Of a stretch of DNA of 31,452 bases, positions 18,384 through 29,776 are shown piece after piece (within the stretch, counting starts at the first letter, position 1; each line of letters begins with the position of its first letter). The stretch lies in contig JBEWZL010000111.1 of NCBI GenBank assembly GCA_045837725.1, positions 1-31,452 of the forward strand, in the 5' to 3' direction. A model generated the notes under the pieces. It was not told the origin of the DNA. It made no database searches and saw nothing but the letters and a program-made list of their open reading frames with translations. The position numbers were made by a program, and so were the translations under genes. The DNA comes from Vermamoeba vermiformis (lineage: Eukaryota > Tubulinea > Echinamoebida).

Positions 18384-20086
18384 ATGGACGTTCAAAGTTT
18401 GTTCTCAGTTAAAGGCAAAGTCGCTTTGATTACTGGTGGAAGTCGTGGCTTGGGATTGGCGGTAAGATTTCAAACTGAAGTTACGCTGCGCACCATCGTA
18501 CAAACTTATTAAATATATTAATATATACATGTTCATTAGTGTTCGCTATTAGTATTGTTGTGCCTTGTAAATATTTAACGGTCAAATTGTTTTTATTTCA
18601 ATTACGGAAATTTTTGGGCTGCAATCAGAAATTAACAATAAGGACTGTATTATATAGAAATAATATTACTATTTATTTTGAACAATATAATCTCGCATTT
18701 GTAATTTTGGTATTTTTTATTTTACCCAAGATCCAAAATTTTGTTGCCTCAAGATCCGGTGCTTACTTACTAATGTTATTATTATATAGATGGCCGAAGC
18801 ACTCGTAACTAATGGAGCTAAAGTGTACATTAGCTCTCGTAAAGCCAGTGAATGCGAATCCGCTGTAAAAACTTTGGACAAGATCGGTAAATATCAATAA
18901 CAATGAATAATTTGCTATATCAGAATATCAAAATACATTCAAATATACTAATTAAACAATATATTATAGTCCCTGGTCAAGCTAAGGCATTGCCAGCGGA
19001 TGTGTCGACCGAAGAAGGATGCAAGAAACTTGCCGAAGACTTAAAAAAACACGAAAACAAGCTTGATTTCTTAATTAACAATGCAGGTATGTTATGTTAA
19101 TATTATATATGGTAATATATTCTCGATCGTTTATCTGATCTGAAATTTTTAGGCGCTACATGGGGAGCTGATTTCTTTTCTTATCCAAATGAAGCTTGGG
19201 ACAAAATCCACGCTATTAACGTTAAGGTAATTATTATATAAACCTATTTAATAATTAAATATCAATATTACGTGATTGGAACTGGAATCCGGATTTAGTT
19301 CCGGATGTGGATCTTGAATTAAGCACAAAATTATTAAAAACGATACAGTATTTTTATTAGCGCCATTAATTTATCATAATTAATCATATCGATCTAATTA
19401 TTGGAGCTCTAATCTAAGAGGGAATTTTTTACGTGATGGATCCAACTGACAGGTGTCACATTTAGGCCATTTTCTTCTTGACACGTGAGTGCCACGCACT
19501 GCTCAAGGCAGCAGGTACGCCAGAAGACCCCGCCCGCGTGATCAACACGAGTTCAGTGGCTGGATTGGGCGTGACTGAAGCGTGGGTCATTGCGTACGCC
19601 GCGAGCAAATCAGCGGTCAATCAAGTCACCAGAATTTTGGCCAGACATTTAGGAAACGATAATATTGCTGTCAATGCTATTGCCCCGGGCATGTTCCCCA
19701 CAAAAATGTCAAAGGTAAGTCTACTTCTCAAATTTTCTTTCTCAGATCTGAGAACTAAATTTCGGATCCGCTCCAATTTTTTTTTTCGGAAAAGTTGATT
19801 TAAATGAAATAATTATTAGAGGGGTAGGAACTAATGTATTATATAACTTAGGGTATTATTGAAATGACTGGCGAGCGATACAAAGATTCAACAGTCTTCA
19901 AGCGTTACGGCCATCCGAATGACATTGCAGGTGTGACTTTGTATTTATGTTCCAAGGTACGTGCTTGATCTTAACTTATATATGTATTATTTTTATTAAT
20001 GAATGGTAATATAGGCTTCTGCTTACGTTACTGGTATTGTCATCCCAGTTGACGGCGGATCTTTGGTAGCTACTGCAAATTTGTAA
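18384..20086 (+). CDS. Short-chain dehydrogenase/reductase (263 aa)
   Basis: NAD(P)-dependent oxidoreductase of the classical SDR family. Seven exons: 18384-18461, 18790-18886, 18970-19086, 19153-19226, 19466-19714, 19852-19956, 20015-20086. Family motifs are the Rossmann loop TGGSRGLG near residue 20, a basic YISSRK after beta-2 (favouring NADP), NNAGATWG, the catalytic Ser in NTSSV, the Y-AAS-K active site, and the closing CSKASAYVTG then PVDGG. Length (263) is typical. It resembles the RhlG-like fungal/bacterial SDR group, but the substrate cannot be deduced. Introns are longer than elsewhere (up to 328 bases) and rich in GATC words. The gene converges on Nup93, with 202 bases between the stop codons. 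Confidence 0.92.
18462..18789 (+). other. Intron 1 of the SDR gene (328 bases)
   Basis: The longest intron in the window. It is AT-rich, has two GATCC words and ends TTATTATATAG. An 89-codon open frame inside it looks like chance because its composition is that of the intron. Confidence 0.8.
19447..19458. promoter_or_regulatory. TGACAGGTGTCA near-palindrome in an intron
   Basis: It lies in SDR intron 4, eight bases before the acceptor, and differs by one base from TGACACGTGTCA found in other introns. Confidence 0.3.
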
Positions 20087-20121
20087 GTTAGTCGTATCCA
20101 TACTGTAGCTTAAATGTTAAT

Positions 20122-20127
20122 AATAAA
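20122..20127 (+). terminator. Polyadenylation signal AATAAA (SDR gene)
   Basis: AATAAA 35 bases after the stop codon. Confidence 0.6.
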
Positions 20128-20247
20128 TCACAAATTTACTATGGCTGCTTGTTGTTGGTAGCTCCGTTATTAAAGTCTTCGTTGGTAGAAAAAAAACTAG
20201 TATTCCTTGCGGATGTTGTTGAAACTGTTTCAAAAGTTAAAAAAACA

Positions 20248-20258
20248 TTTATTTTATT
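20248..20258 (-). terminator. Polyadenylation signals AATAAA of Nup93 (two overlapping)
   Basis: Two overlapping minus-strand AATAAA words (20253-20258 and 20248-20253), about 30 bases after the Nup93 stop codon at 20289-20291. Confidence 0.5.
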
Positions 20259-20288
20259 AGCTTGCTGATTATCAGATAAGCAATAATC

Positions 20289-23200
20289 TTAATTCATATA
20301 AACTTCCATGCGCAACAACTTTGAGTGCGTATCGCCGGGCATTCTGAACTGGATCATGCCCGAAAACATGATCAACGCACGTGCTTCAGTTTTCAATCGT
20401 TCCAAGAACTATAAAAGCATTAAAATTAATATATAACCATATCATAGTTTCAAGACTGGCAGTCTTAATAAAAATTAACTGGAGTGATTATTCAGGAATG
20501 TTTAGTAAGGTATATTTTGTTACCTGAACGCGGCTAGGATCAACAGCGGCTTCAGCTTTGACGTTCGTATAAATCTTAAATAGGCAAGTCATCGTTGCGA
20601 GCAAAATTTCTGCAAAGTTTCGTCTGATGGACTCGCTCAATGTCTTAAAGTTATTGACCTTATCTTCCAATTCTTTCGTATTGAAAGGAATAATATTCAA
20701 TGACTTGATCAACTATGGCATGAAAATATTAAAATTAGCAAATTTACTAAATTAGGAAATAAAATTTTGTTGTACGTACCTCACTGGCCTCGTAGTATCT
20801 TCCATTGTTGTAATAATCGAAGAAAGCTAACAAAGCCTTGAGTTGCTTAAAAGTAATCATATTATGCTCGTCAATCTTGTTCATCATTTCTGGGCGCGCC
20901 TGTGAAAAAAATTTTTCGGATCAGATCCGGATCTTGTACCAATATTTTCGGTCTTAGTGATAGTCATATTATATACATACCAATTCACGTTTGTACTTCT
21001 CGACGAGGACATTTGAAAGCTCGATCAATTTGCTGCGTTCGAGAGCTGTGGTGTTGCCCAAATTGCTCAAATCATCGCTGGAGACCAACACGCGACCCAA
21101 ACACTTGTTCATGAGCAACATCACCTTATCGTAGTGCTGTATAATAATTGATATTAGGACCGAATGTAGGGATTAATGGTAGTAGCCGGCAGGTACGTTA
21201 AAGCACGTGCTATAAAATTTCCAAAAAAGGAAATGCAGTCTGTACGAACCTGCGACAAGTCATAGAGTTTAATCGCTTCTTCGTATTTGCCGTTGTTTTC
21301 ACTGTCATTTGCAGCCAATTCGACAATATGTTGCCATTGTTCACGGCTGACAAACTTCTCCAAATCACCTTCAGCGCGAGATCCATCTGGCTGAGTACGG
21401 CCCAACAAAGTATCGAAATCTCCCGTAGTCAATACGAGATCTTTAATAGCATGATTTCTACGAAAAAAAGTTAATTTTGAGCTCAGGATAGTTTAAGTCC
21501 TAAAGAGGAAATTTCCATTTTTGGTAAATCATAATACTTACCTGATTGCCTCGTCTTGAATAAGGAACAAATAGTGCAGTGCGGCAAGTGAATCAGTGAC
21601 CATAAAACTCTTCACGTACTGCGTCAACAACTTGATGAAATTGCAGTACGGCAATCTGTTGTTTTCACCGAACACTATGACGGAAGTTAGGACATAATTT
21701 CCTTATTTGGCAATTCTATCGATGTTCACTTACAAGGCGATGCAACTGTTGGCGGCTGTCGCAAAATTCCGTAGTAATAGAGGCAATGCGCGAAATGAAG
21801 ATTTTCAACGAAGAATTGACCGGTGCTTTCGAGGTATTGAATGGCCTAAAAATAGCATCAAATTAGCACTACTCCATCAAGTATCAAGATTTCCTTATTT
21901 GGAAACCAAAATAAATTTCAACGGTCAGATCAATATTTTTTGGGTTCGGAAAAGATTCTGGTCCTATTTCCTTTTAAGGCAAGTGTCTTTTGTACTTACG
22001 ACTTCAAATTGCTGCGTCAACAACAAGATCTGGAAGTACAACAGCGGATGTTGTCCGTCCTTGTTGAAGTGAGCAGGGCCGTACTCGCGCAACAACGATT
22101 GAAGGCGCGGCAGTGACAGCACTGAGACTGCGGGGGCTACTTCTTCGACTGAAGTGATCATATTCAACTGTGAATAGGAGGATTGATTAGCACATTTCTA
22201 GACGATATAAATACAACCGTTGTTTAGGAATAAATTTCATAGTGCTCAGAAGAAGCGGAAAAAAATTTGTTCACTGAACGAAGAAAATACAAATTTGGTG
22301 GAAAAATATTTGCGACGCGTGAAAGTTTTGCAATATAATTTTGGTATTTGGGCTTTGATAAAAAAATATTATATGGCAAGGGTCCTTATTTTATGCTTTT
22401 TTCCTTATATTACGTACCTTGAACCACATAAAATCTTGAGTCGTCCATCGTCTAATAGCGTTGTACGACTTGGTGGCATCACAACGACCGAGCAAATTGA
22501 ACACGATCGATTTGTACGGATCTTGATCGTTTCTCAACTGTCTGTATTCTTGCAATATTTGCACTGCAATCTGATCGGGCAATTTTCTGTCGCGATTGTC
22601 CGTGTACGATTTCATGTACGTCACAAAGTTCGCGAGCACTGGTACTGACGCGGCGTATTGAATAGCTGCGTTCAAATCTCCGCATCGAATGCAGTAGTAG
22701 ATCACTGCCCACATGGGATAACCGTCAGGTGATTTCTAAATTAGGAAATAAATGTTAGGCGAACGGTCAAAAAATATTTGCAATGGTATTACTTAAATGT
22801 TAAAGTATAAGCGGTAATATACGTATTATTATAACATATATTATTAATATCGGGGATCAATTTGTTCAAAAAAATGTCCGTGAAAAAATTTTGGATGTGG
22901 GATCAAGTACCTCGTATTCATCAGGGAAGGGCTGTGTAGGAATATTAAACAATATGTTCAAGTAGCCCTTGACGAACGCAATCGTTGTCGGACGACCTCC
23001 GAGCTGTGCCTTTTGCAGATTGTTCTTGGTCATGGTCTGAATGATGTTGTTGTACTGCTCTTCCAAAAAGTCACGTGCGCCTTTCAAGAAATATCTTTTC
23101 ACTTCACTCGGATTAACTTTTAAGTCTTGCTCGAAATCTCGCTCGTTGCGGCTCGGCGATCGTCTGTATTGCCAAATATGGTCAATAAATGAATTTTTGC

Positions 23201-24641
23201 AAACTTTTTTCACGCATCGATATGCCGGTTAAAAGTTCGATTTTTGTTGTAATGATTTCCTTTTATGGTAAGTGATACTTACGTAATAGTGCCGTCAGGC
23301 AAAACACCTCCTTCGCCGATCATTTTTCGCAGCAGATCAAAACAGTCAATCAACTCCAACTTGCGTTGCTAAAAAACGAACAAATTAATAAAATTGATAA
23401 AAAAATATCCGTAATAAACCGAGCAAATCAGAAATTGCAATTAAAGTTAAAAGAAATTGACTGCGTTTGTAAGATCTCAAGATCCAAAATTGTAATCGTT
23501 AAGTCAATTGAGAGTAGTATATTATACGCACCATATTCTTATCTTCAAAATTTTTAGCGACATCTAGCAATCGAGTAGCAAGGCCGAAAGGTTTCTTTTG
23601 CAGTCTGAAGTTGTTCAAGTCGCAAATAACCTTGGCGTAGTGCAACATTTTCATGTCCATTGAGGTTTGGAAATTTACTAAATTAAAGTCCGTTAATAAA
23701 ATTGATAAAATTATCGACTACAGCACGATAGAAAAAAATTATTGAGACGAAAGATCAATTTGCACCATAGTTATATTGAAAGTAATAGTACTATAGAGTA
23801 TAATACGCTATATTATATACCTTTGGGCTTCTCTTTTGTTTTTTGCAAGCCTTCCCAAGCAGGACCAGTCTGCGTTAACATTTCGATAATTTCGCGCTTT
23901 TTCTCTTCCCATTCGTCTTCCATACGTGAGATAAAATTCGAGTTATATTGTTCAATAGTCTATATACACAAATTATACGAGTGTTAGTTGGCCGCTAATG
24001 ACATGTAACGGAGATCGAGATCCGATCGAAAAAATAATTTTAAAAATAATGAAAAAATTCAATAATTATATTTTTGTTATAATTAATATTACCTCTTTCT
24101 TAGCTTCTTCAATTGCGCTCAATACAATCAATTCGTGTTCATGCTTCAAATAACTTTCGAGATCGGTCTCTGAGATCGATTCCAATGGTTCAAAAGTTGT
24201 TTTTAAATCGATAGAACTCAAATTCTGAGTTAATTTTTCAGTATCAAAGCCTTGGCGGGCCAATAGTATTTGTCTGTAATAAAATAATGTTAGTAACGCT
24301 GATATTTTTTTTCATCTGATCCTTCAGCCTCAATAAAATTACTATAATTATTTAGATATTATTAGCATAAATTAAACATTTGTTTATTAAGAATTATTAG
24401 GGAGACAGACCAGAAAAAAATATGCGCGCGATCTTCAACATTTAAATTTTTCGAGCATAATGGGGACTTACGCTTTGGGGTGTGATTTTTTCTCTTCTTG
24501 GCTGACTTTTTGAACTAAATTCCTCGAAGCTTCATCGATCTGTTCAATATTTCGTTGGATGAGGAATCCTTGATCTTGGAACTGAGTCGTGAGCTGCTTG
24601 GATTGTTCCAATAGCTTATTAAAATTGACTTTTTTGGACAT
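20289..24641 (-). CDS. NUP93: Nucleoporin Nup93/Nic96 (832 aa)
   Basis: Scaffold component of the inner ring of the nuclear pore. Fifteen exons: 24472-24641, 24093-24273, 23821-23959, 23532-23677, 23283-23368, 22911-23163, 22418-22735, 22000-22167, 21734-21845, 21542-21674, 21250-21457, 20981-21136, 20780-20899, 20524-20712, 20289-20408. All joins are in frame and give 832 codons, close to human Nup93 (819) and yeast Nic96 (839). The start MSKKVNFNKLLEQS leads into a coiled-coil region. The family block ILLARQGFD (59-67), TTFEPLE (82-88) and then ETDLESYLKHEHE is very typical, as is PFPDEYE followed by DGYPMWAVIYYCIRCGD in the middle. The rest is the alpha-solenoid that binds Nup205/188-type partners. 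It shares a 418-base divergent promoter with the thioredoxin-fold gene. Confidence 0.94.
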
Positions 24642-25059
24642 TATTTATGCTGGTACTACGCAGGGTAATAATAATGGACCGTTGTGGTGTTGGCTGAAAA
24701 GATCTGCGGACGAATAAAATTGCAGTGTCCTAATTATTTAAACAATACAATAGAAATGAGACAAATAGTGCACATGTATCATAAAATTGTTTACAGGTTC
24801 CAAATCGATTCAGAAAAAGCCAGCACTTGTTGACAACTTTTCGCGCACTTTTTTGATCTGCCGATCCAACGGTCTTTTTACTATCGACATCAGGTATAAA
24901 TTAATGAATTTTAATATAATTTGTTATAATTGGCTGATTTGTTGCCGTAGATAATATCTAAGCCGGAGATGTGCAGTAATTTCACTGAAAATTAATGTAG
25001 ACAACTCCGGAACAGTGTTTCTAGCGACTTTATGCGCCCATTTTATTATCACTAGCAAT
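24642..25059. other. Divergent promoter region, Nup93 / thioredoxin-fold gene
   Basis: The longest gene-free gap in the window. No TATA box, RNA gene or repeat is evident. The half next to Nup93 contains A-rich runs and the other half contains T-rich runs. Confidence 0.55.
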
Positions 25060-26842
25060 ATGAATACATCAAACGTAAAATACACGCTGAAGCCTGGCAC
25101 TGTATTGATCTACCGTGAAGAAGGTACTTTCAAAAACCTTTAGCGCTTATAAATTACGCTGCGCACAACAATATAATCTTTACTTTTATTATTTACATTG
25201 TGCTATATGAAAAATAGCTATGAAAGCGTTAAAGCAAATGAATCTATTTATTGAAAATTGCGAAACTCCTTACACGCAAACTAACTTTTATTTGGTTCCT
25301 AGGCCGACTTAATTATAAGAACAATAAAAGCTCAGCTTGGACCGCGGATATTTCGTTTTGGATCACGCAAAAGGAGACTGATCGAGTCAAAATTTGGTTT
25401 AGAAGGTAATCAAGCTTGACCAATTCATTATAGCAGCGCATAATTGAACATGTATATTTAAATAATACTATTATACTATGTATTCAAATATTAATTTTTC
25501 ATTGTTCTATGCAGGATCAATCGAATTTTCTCAATAATTAATGGCCAGTTGATTGAACAAACCAAGCCGCGACAAAAGATCGGATATTTCTACTTAAAAG
25601 ATGATGGAGCAGTAGTTTACAACACTAAAATGGGTACGGACTTCGATCCACAAGAAATTTTTTCAGCCTTGGCTACGAATCCGACTTTAGAGTAAGTGCA
25701 TCATTAATAAGCGACTTCTAAGGACTATAAAGATGTATTAATAAGGGCATATTATATACAGAACGGAATGGAAAGTTACAAACACTCTTTTGGAAAAAGA
25801 ATTCGTGTACACTTTCAAAAGTTCGGATCAAGACATTTTATTGCTTGAATCGAGGGTAAGAATCCGATAAATAGCATATATGAAACATATTCTAATATAT
25901 CTGTAGTTTGAAGGCCCAATAGATCGGATCCACTTACGAACTTGTTCGCAAAAGATCAGATTCGACTTGAAGAAATGCTTGCCCGTCGAAATATCAAGCC
26001 AAATTAGCGAAGGATATCCAGTACCATCTACTAAAGAGTCATTAACCAAGCTTATCGATATAACAACGATTGATGAACAAACTTGTTTAGCGATCGAGAA
26101 AGAATTTCAACTTTGTCTGGATGCAACATTAGAATACGAAGTGTTTTGCAACAAATTGGATAAAATAAGCACTATTGTACAGACTTTGATCGATAAGGCC
26201 AAAGATATATTAGTTTCAACAAAAAAGAAGTTGGATTTGGATCTGACCAAAGAAATTCTCGACGGATTTACTCAAATGCACGAAGATAATATTGATCATA
26301 TGAAATGGGATTTCGCGGAAATAATAGAAACGAAAGGTATGGAATTAACGCCATGGCAATTACACTGCTTTGAAGATAAAGAAAAAATCGTAAATTCAGC
26401 AGACCTGCTTGGTAAGCCTTTAACTTTAATACCGCATTCAAATATTATTTATATTAATACAATTATAGGTAAAGTCGTTATACTAGATTTTTGGCATCGA
26501 GATTGCTCTTACTGCATAAAAATGATGCCGAGCATGAAAGCCATCGTCAATCAGTTTCAAACCGAGATTCAGCAAGATAAATTGGTAGTATATGGCGTAA
26601 ATACAGATGCTAAGCAAAGCGATGCAATCATAGTCCTAAACAATATGAAATTGAATTATCCGAATCTGATCGGATCCAAAAAATTCGCTACAAAGTGCTA
26701 CGTTCGTTCTTATCCAACGATATACGTCTTAAATAAGCAAGGCATAATCAAAGACGTGTATAAAGGCGCTCATGTCGATTTTGAGAACGAACTCTCAAAC
26801 TCGATCCGTGTATTGTTGCAGCATGAGGCAAACGAAGGATAA
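25060..26842 (+). CDS. Thioredoxin-fold protein with a large unassigned N-terminal region (457 aa)
   Basis: Five exons: 25060-25123, 25303-25405, 25515-25691, 25762-25855, 25907-26842. Residues about 315-450 have a TlpA/AhpC-like thioredoxin fold: strand GKVVILDFW, redox pair C346-S-Y-C349, and a cis-proline turn at SYP416-TIYVLN then GIIKDVYKGAH. The active site CSYC resembles those of bacterial TlpA and eukaryotic nucleoredoxin-type proteins. Residues 1-310 are unassigned. They open YTLKPGTVLIYREEG, faintly like the start of large lipid-transfer (vitellogenin/MTP) beta barrels (low confidence), and then become helical with several cysteines. No signal peptide is seen. The likely role is a thiol oxidoreductase acting on, or fused to, a binding module. 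It is AT-rich, unlike the eEF1A-like gene. Confidence 0.85.
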
Positions 26843-26956
26843 TAACTAACTTTGTACCACGAATGTACCATTATATTAAATACTAACTCTATTATTTTTT
26901 CTTGTATTCCAATTCCATTTTAATGAAGCTAGACCAGCAACAAATTTCGTCTGTTT

Positions 26957-26962
26957 AATAAA
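26957..26962 (+). terminator. Polyadenylation signal AATAAA (thioredoxin-fold gene)
   Basis: AATAAA 114 bases after the stop codon, in the 188-base gap to the convergent Thg1-like gene. Confidence 0.5.
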
Positions 26963-27030
26963 AATTCAAAAATTTACAATGTACAAGGGCTTATAATACA
27001 CTTCTAGGTACAATAGTTGACCAGCTACTA

Positions 27031-29467
27031 TTACTGGACTATTTGAATGAGATTTTGCTCTAGGAGCAGATCCACAGCGTCTTTATACGCAAGCTGCAAA
27101 GACTCATCGGCACTCGTCGTACTTTCCCCAAGACCACCACTAACGCCAAGACACGGGTCCAGCCGAATTGGCAAAATGACCTATGAAAATTTCCTAATTA
27201 GGCAAATACTTATCAACATCAAATTTCTTTTCGTTTACCTTCGTAATGAACGTAGTTGTTTCGCCATTGTTCCACCTTGCCGTATCAATCCCTAATAAAG
27301 TTATTAATAACTTATGTCATAAGATATGCTATAAAATTTCCTTACTTATTTGCGAAGAAGATTGGCCAATCGAACTGATCCATTTATCGATGACTTGTTT
27401 CGGACTATTACCTTCGGAGATTTCATTTTGAGCGATTTGAACGACGTTCGGAGTTTCGTGCCACAATTCAAGAACGTTCAAACTATTCTCTTCGACGATC
27501 ATTTGCGTATTTTCTAATTGCATCGGCACTGGTCTATTAAAATTTAACGCAACAGGGCTTAAAGAATTCTTCGAATTGTTATTATTGTTCTTTGGTGGCG
27601 GGGAATTCATGTTGACATCTTTCTTGAGCTCGAGTTCCATGCCTTCAAAGAACTCATCGATGCGATTTAACTTGGCTTCGTAAGGCTCTGGCTCTATCTC
27701 TTTGAAGTGATGGCCGTACTTGGATTCAACTTTCTAAACCAAGGACGTTAGTACTATACGTGTATTTTCTGCCAGACAGCAACGCTGAAAACAAATTTGC
27801 TGTGGACCGCAAGGCCGTTAATTTCTTTCATTCACAAGTACCACGAAGAAATGTCTTAAGGACGTCAAATTGACACGTGTCATACAGAGTTGAGTGAGTA
27901 CGCTTACCTCTTCAATACTCTGAGTCAAGGCCACAAAGTCGCTGATCGTCGTGAACAATCGACTCATGCCCACAGGCACATCGCTGCTGTCGTGGCCCAT
28001 AACTGTCGCGACAACTTCTTGTTCCGTGTAGTCCGTTCTGTTGTCAAAGTCCATCACGCGTTGTCCGCACAGTTGTGAGCTGAGCAGCAGAAATTGACCG
28101 GAGCTAATCACGCACGTGTTGTTCGCTTTTTTCTGTCGTTTGAGGACCACGCCGTACTTGAAGAACGGTGCAAAATCAGCCCAATTAACATCTTCTTCTT
28201 CTCGGATCCTTTTTGCAATCTAATTATATGCGTCAATAAAACAAGTTCGGTTTGGATTCCGAAAAGTTCAAAAAAAAATCCACTCGTTCTATTTTGAGTA
28301 GCTTCCGTAATTAAAAATCATCCAAAAAAGGAAATTTCAATGTTTTTGCCGTTTTTAAAGTTGTCGCAGAAACTTACAAGGTCCGAGGGCAAATTTTGAA
28401 TGGCTTGATGACCGAGCACTGCGCGACCAAGAACTGACTTGCTGTTTCTTCGGGCATAAGCAGCTCGCAAGAAAATGTTTTGCTAGCGTCAAGTATGAGC
28501 TATTGTGGCATATTATTATATCGTTAGACTTACTGTAACGTCAAGTTCGGTCGGCAAAGTGAAGATCCGGCAGTCAAAAAAAGCGACGTTGCTGTTGACT
28601 TTTTCGATGAGCTATTAACATGATTAGATTATATATATACCATATAAGCGTTATATATTATATGAAATGATCTTACGTCTTTTTCAGTTGCGCTGTCGAA
28701 TTGTTGCCTCGCTAAATGGAAGTTGAACCTATTTTTGGAAAAAAGGACTTTAATCCAGAATCTTAAATAACTCTCGATATGACTTACCTAACGCTGCAAT
28801 AGCCCGATATCATCGAGACTAAGCGCAAAACTCGCTCTTTATTGTTTTCATTTTTCTGAAAGATCTGATCGAGAAAATTGGTGGTTAGCCAAATTGAATC
28901 ATTATGGTACGTAAGGCTTACTAAAGATATCTCGTCGGTTTGAACATAAGCTGAAACGCAATGAAATCTAATGATGGCGTCTTGAGCAGTCAAAATCATT
29001 GCGGTATCCACTGAAAACTAGCGTTAGAAGCAAATAAAGATGTTAATAAGCGTTTATTGGTACCTCTATAGTCGTTGGGTTTACGAAAGCCTTTCATAAA
29101 GTTCGAGAATCGGTTGCCATCCAATCTGGCGATGAAAGGTTTTGGATCTGAAAATAGAAAATTAAAATCTAAATTCAAAATAATTTATAGACGTCAAAAA
29201 ACCGCTCTATAACGTTTATATATGGATATAGTATCATAATCATGCGATGAATAATTTTTCTAAAATATCTATGTCAAGATTTCTCGGATCCAGATCAATT
29301 TCTCTGACGTACCTAAAATGAATTTAAATTCGGATTCATATTCCTTCATTTTTTGCTCCATTTGGCGGATGACATTGTCCGCTCCTTTCGGACTTCCATT
29401 CGATCTGAATTAATAATTCTGTCAGCCTCCAGAGCTTGTTTACGTCTGAAACTTACTTAGAACTCAT
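27031..29467 (-). CDS. Thg1-like tRNA nucleotidyltransferase with C-terminal extension (493 aa)
   Basis: A member of the Thg1/TLP family, which adds nucleotides in the 3'-5' direction to tRNA 5' ends (G-1 addition or 5'-end repair). Twelve exons: 29457-29467, 29313-29404, 29064-29147, 28922-29010, 28788-28855, 28677-28728, 28534-28611, 28378-28482, 27908-28219, 27346-27733, 27239-27291, 27031-27180. Catalytic carboxylates are present: D44 in ARLDGNRF and D88-E89 in VQTDEIS. LPTELDV, the ARRNS block near 170 and DVNWADF then FKYGVVLKR near 205-220 match TLPs rather than Thg1 proper; the Thg1 HINNLYN motif is not seen. Residues about 300-493 are an extension with an Asn run near 325 and low-complexity sequence that I cannot assign. 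Exon 1 is only 11 bases (MSS plus two bases); it is supported by good splice sites and frame. Confidence 0.84.
27871..27882. promoter_or_regulatory. TGACACGTGTCA palindrome in an intron
   Basis: It lies in intron 9 of the Thg1-like gene (27734-27907), about 25 bases from the donor. It has the same GACACGTGTC core as in the eEF1A-like and paraoxonase-like introns. Confidence 0.4.
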
Positions 29468-29776
29468 GGCCTATGCGTTACTAATATAGAAACGTATTAA
29501 CATTAGTTGCTTTTGGTTGGCGAGAAAAAATAAATGAAATAAATTTAGCGATCCTTTTTTGGTACTAAGGTTTGGCGCAACAAGGGCTTTTGATATTCAA
29601 GTCTCTCTTTGTTAAGGTAGCGTACAATTCCAGTTTATTAATAACTACTATTAAAATAACAACAAAGCAACCACCGGTCAACAAAAGAGTAACACGTGAC
29701 AAGGTTTATTTGATCGAATTAGCAGAATGCCAGGAGGGCAACTACAGCCAATGAACCAAGACCTAATATATTGGCA
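29468..29776. other. Intergenic region between the beta-helix and Thg1-like genes
   Basis: It holds the 3' UTR of the beta-helix gene and the promoter of the Thg1-like gene. No TATA box is evident. A CACGTG lies at 29694-29699. A 60-codon plus-strand frame here has no recognisable content and is left out. Confidence 0.5.
29705..29710 (-). terminator. Polyadenylation signal AATAAA (beta-helix gene)
   Basis: Minus-strand AATAAA 67 bases after the stop codon at 29777-29779. Confidence 0.55.

Noticed and set aside
18481-18493. 13-base match TTACGCTGCGCAC between SDR intron 1 and intron 1 of the thioredoxin-fold gene (25154-25166)
   Set aside because: One such match among about 7 kb of introns is close to what chance allows, and there is no third copy.
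22220-22648. 142-codon plus-strand open frame
   Set aside because: It is antisense to Nup93 exon 7 and the adjoining intron; the Nup93 match is far stronger.
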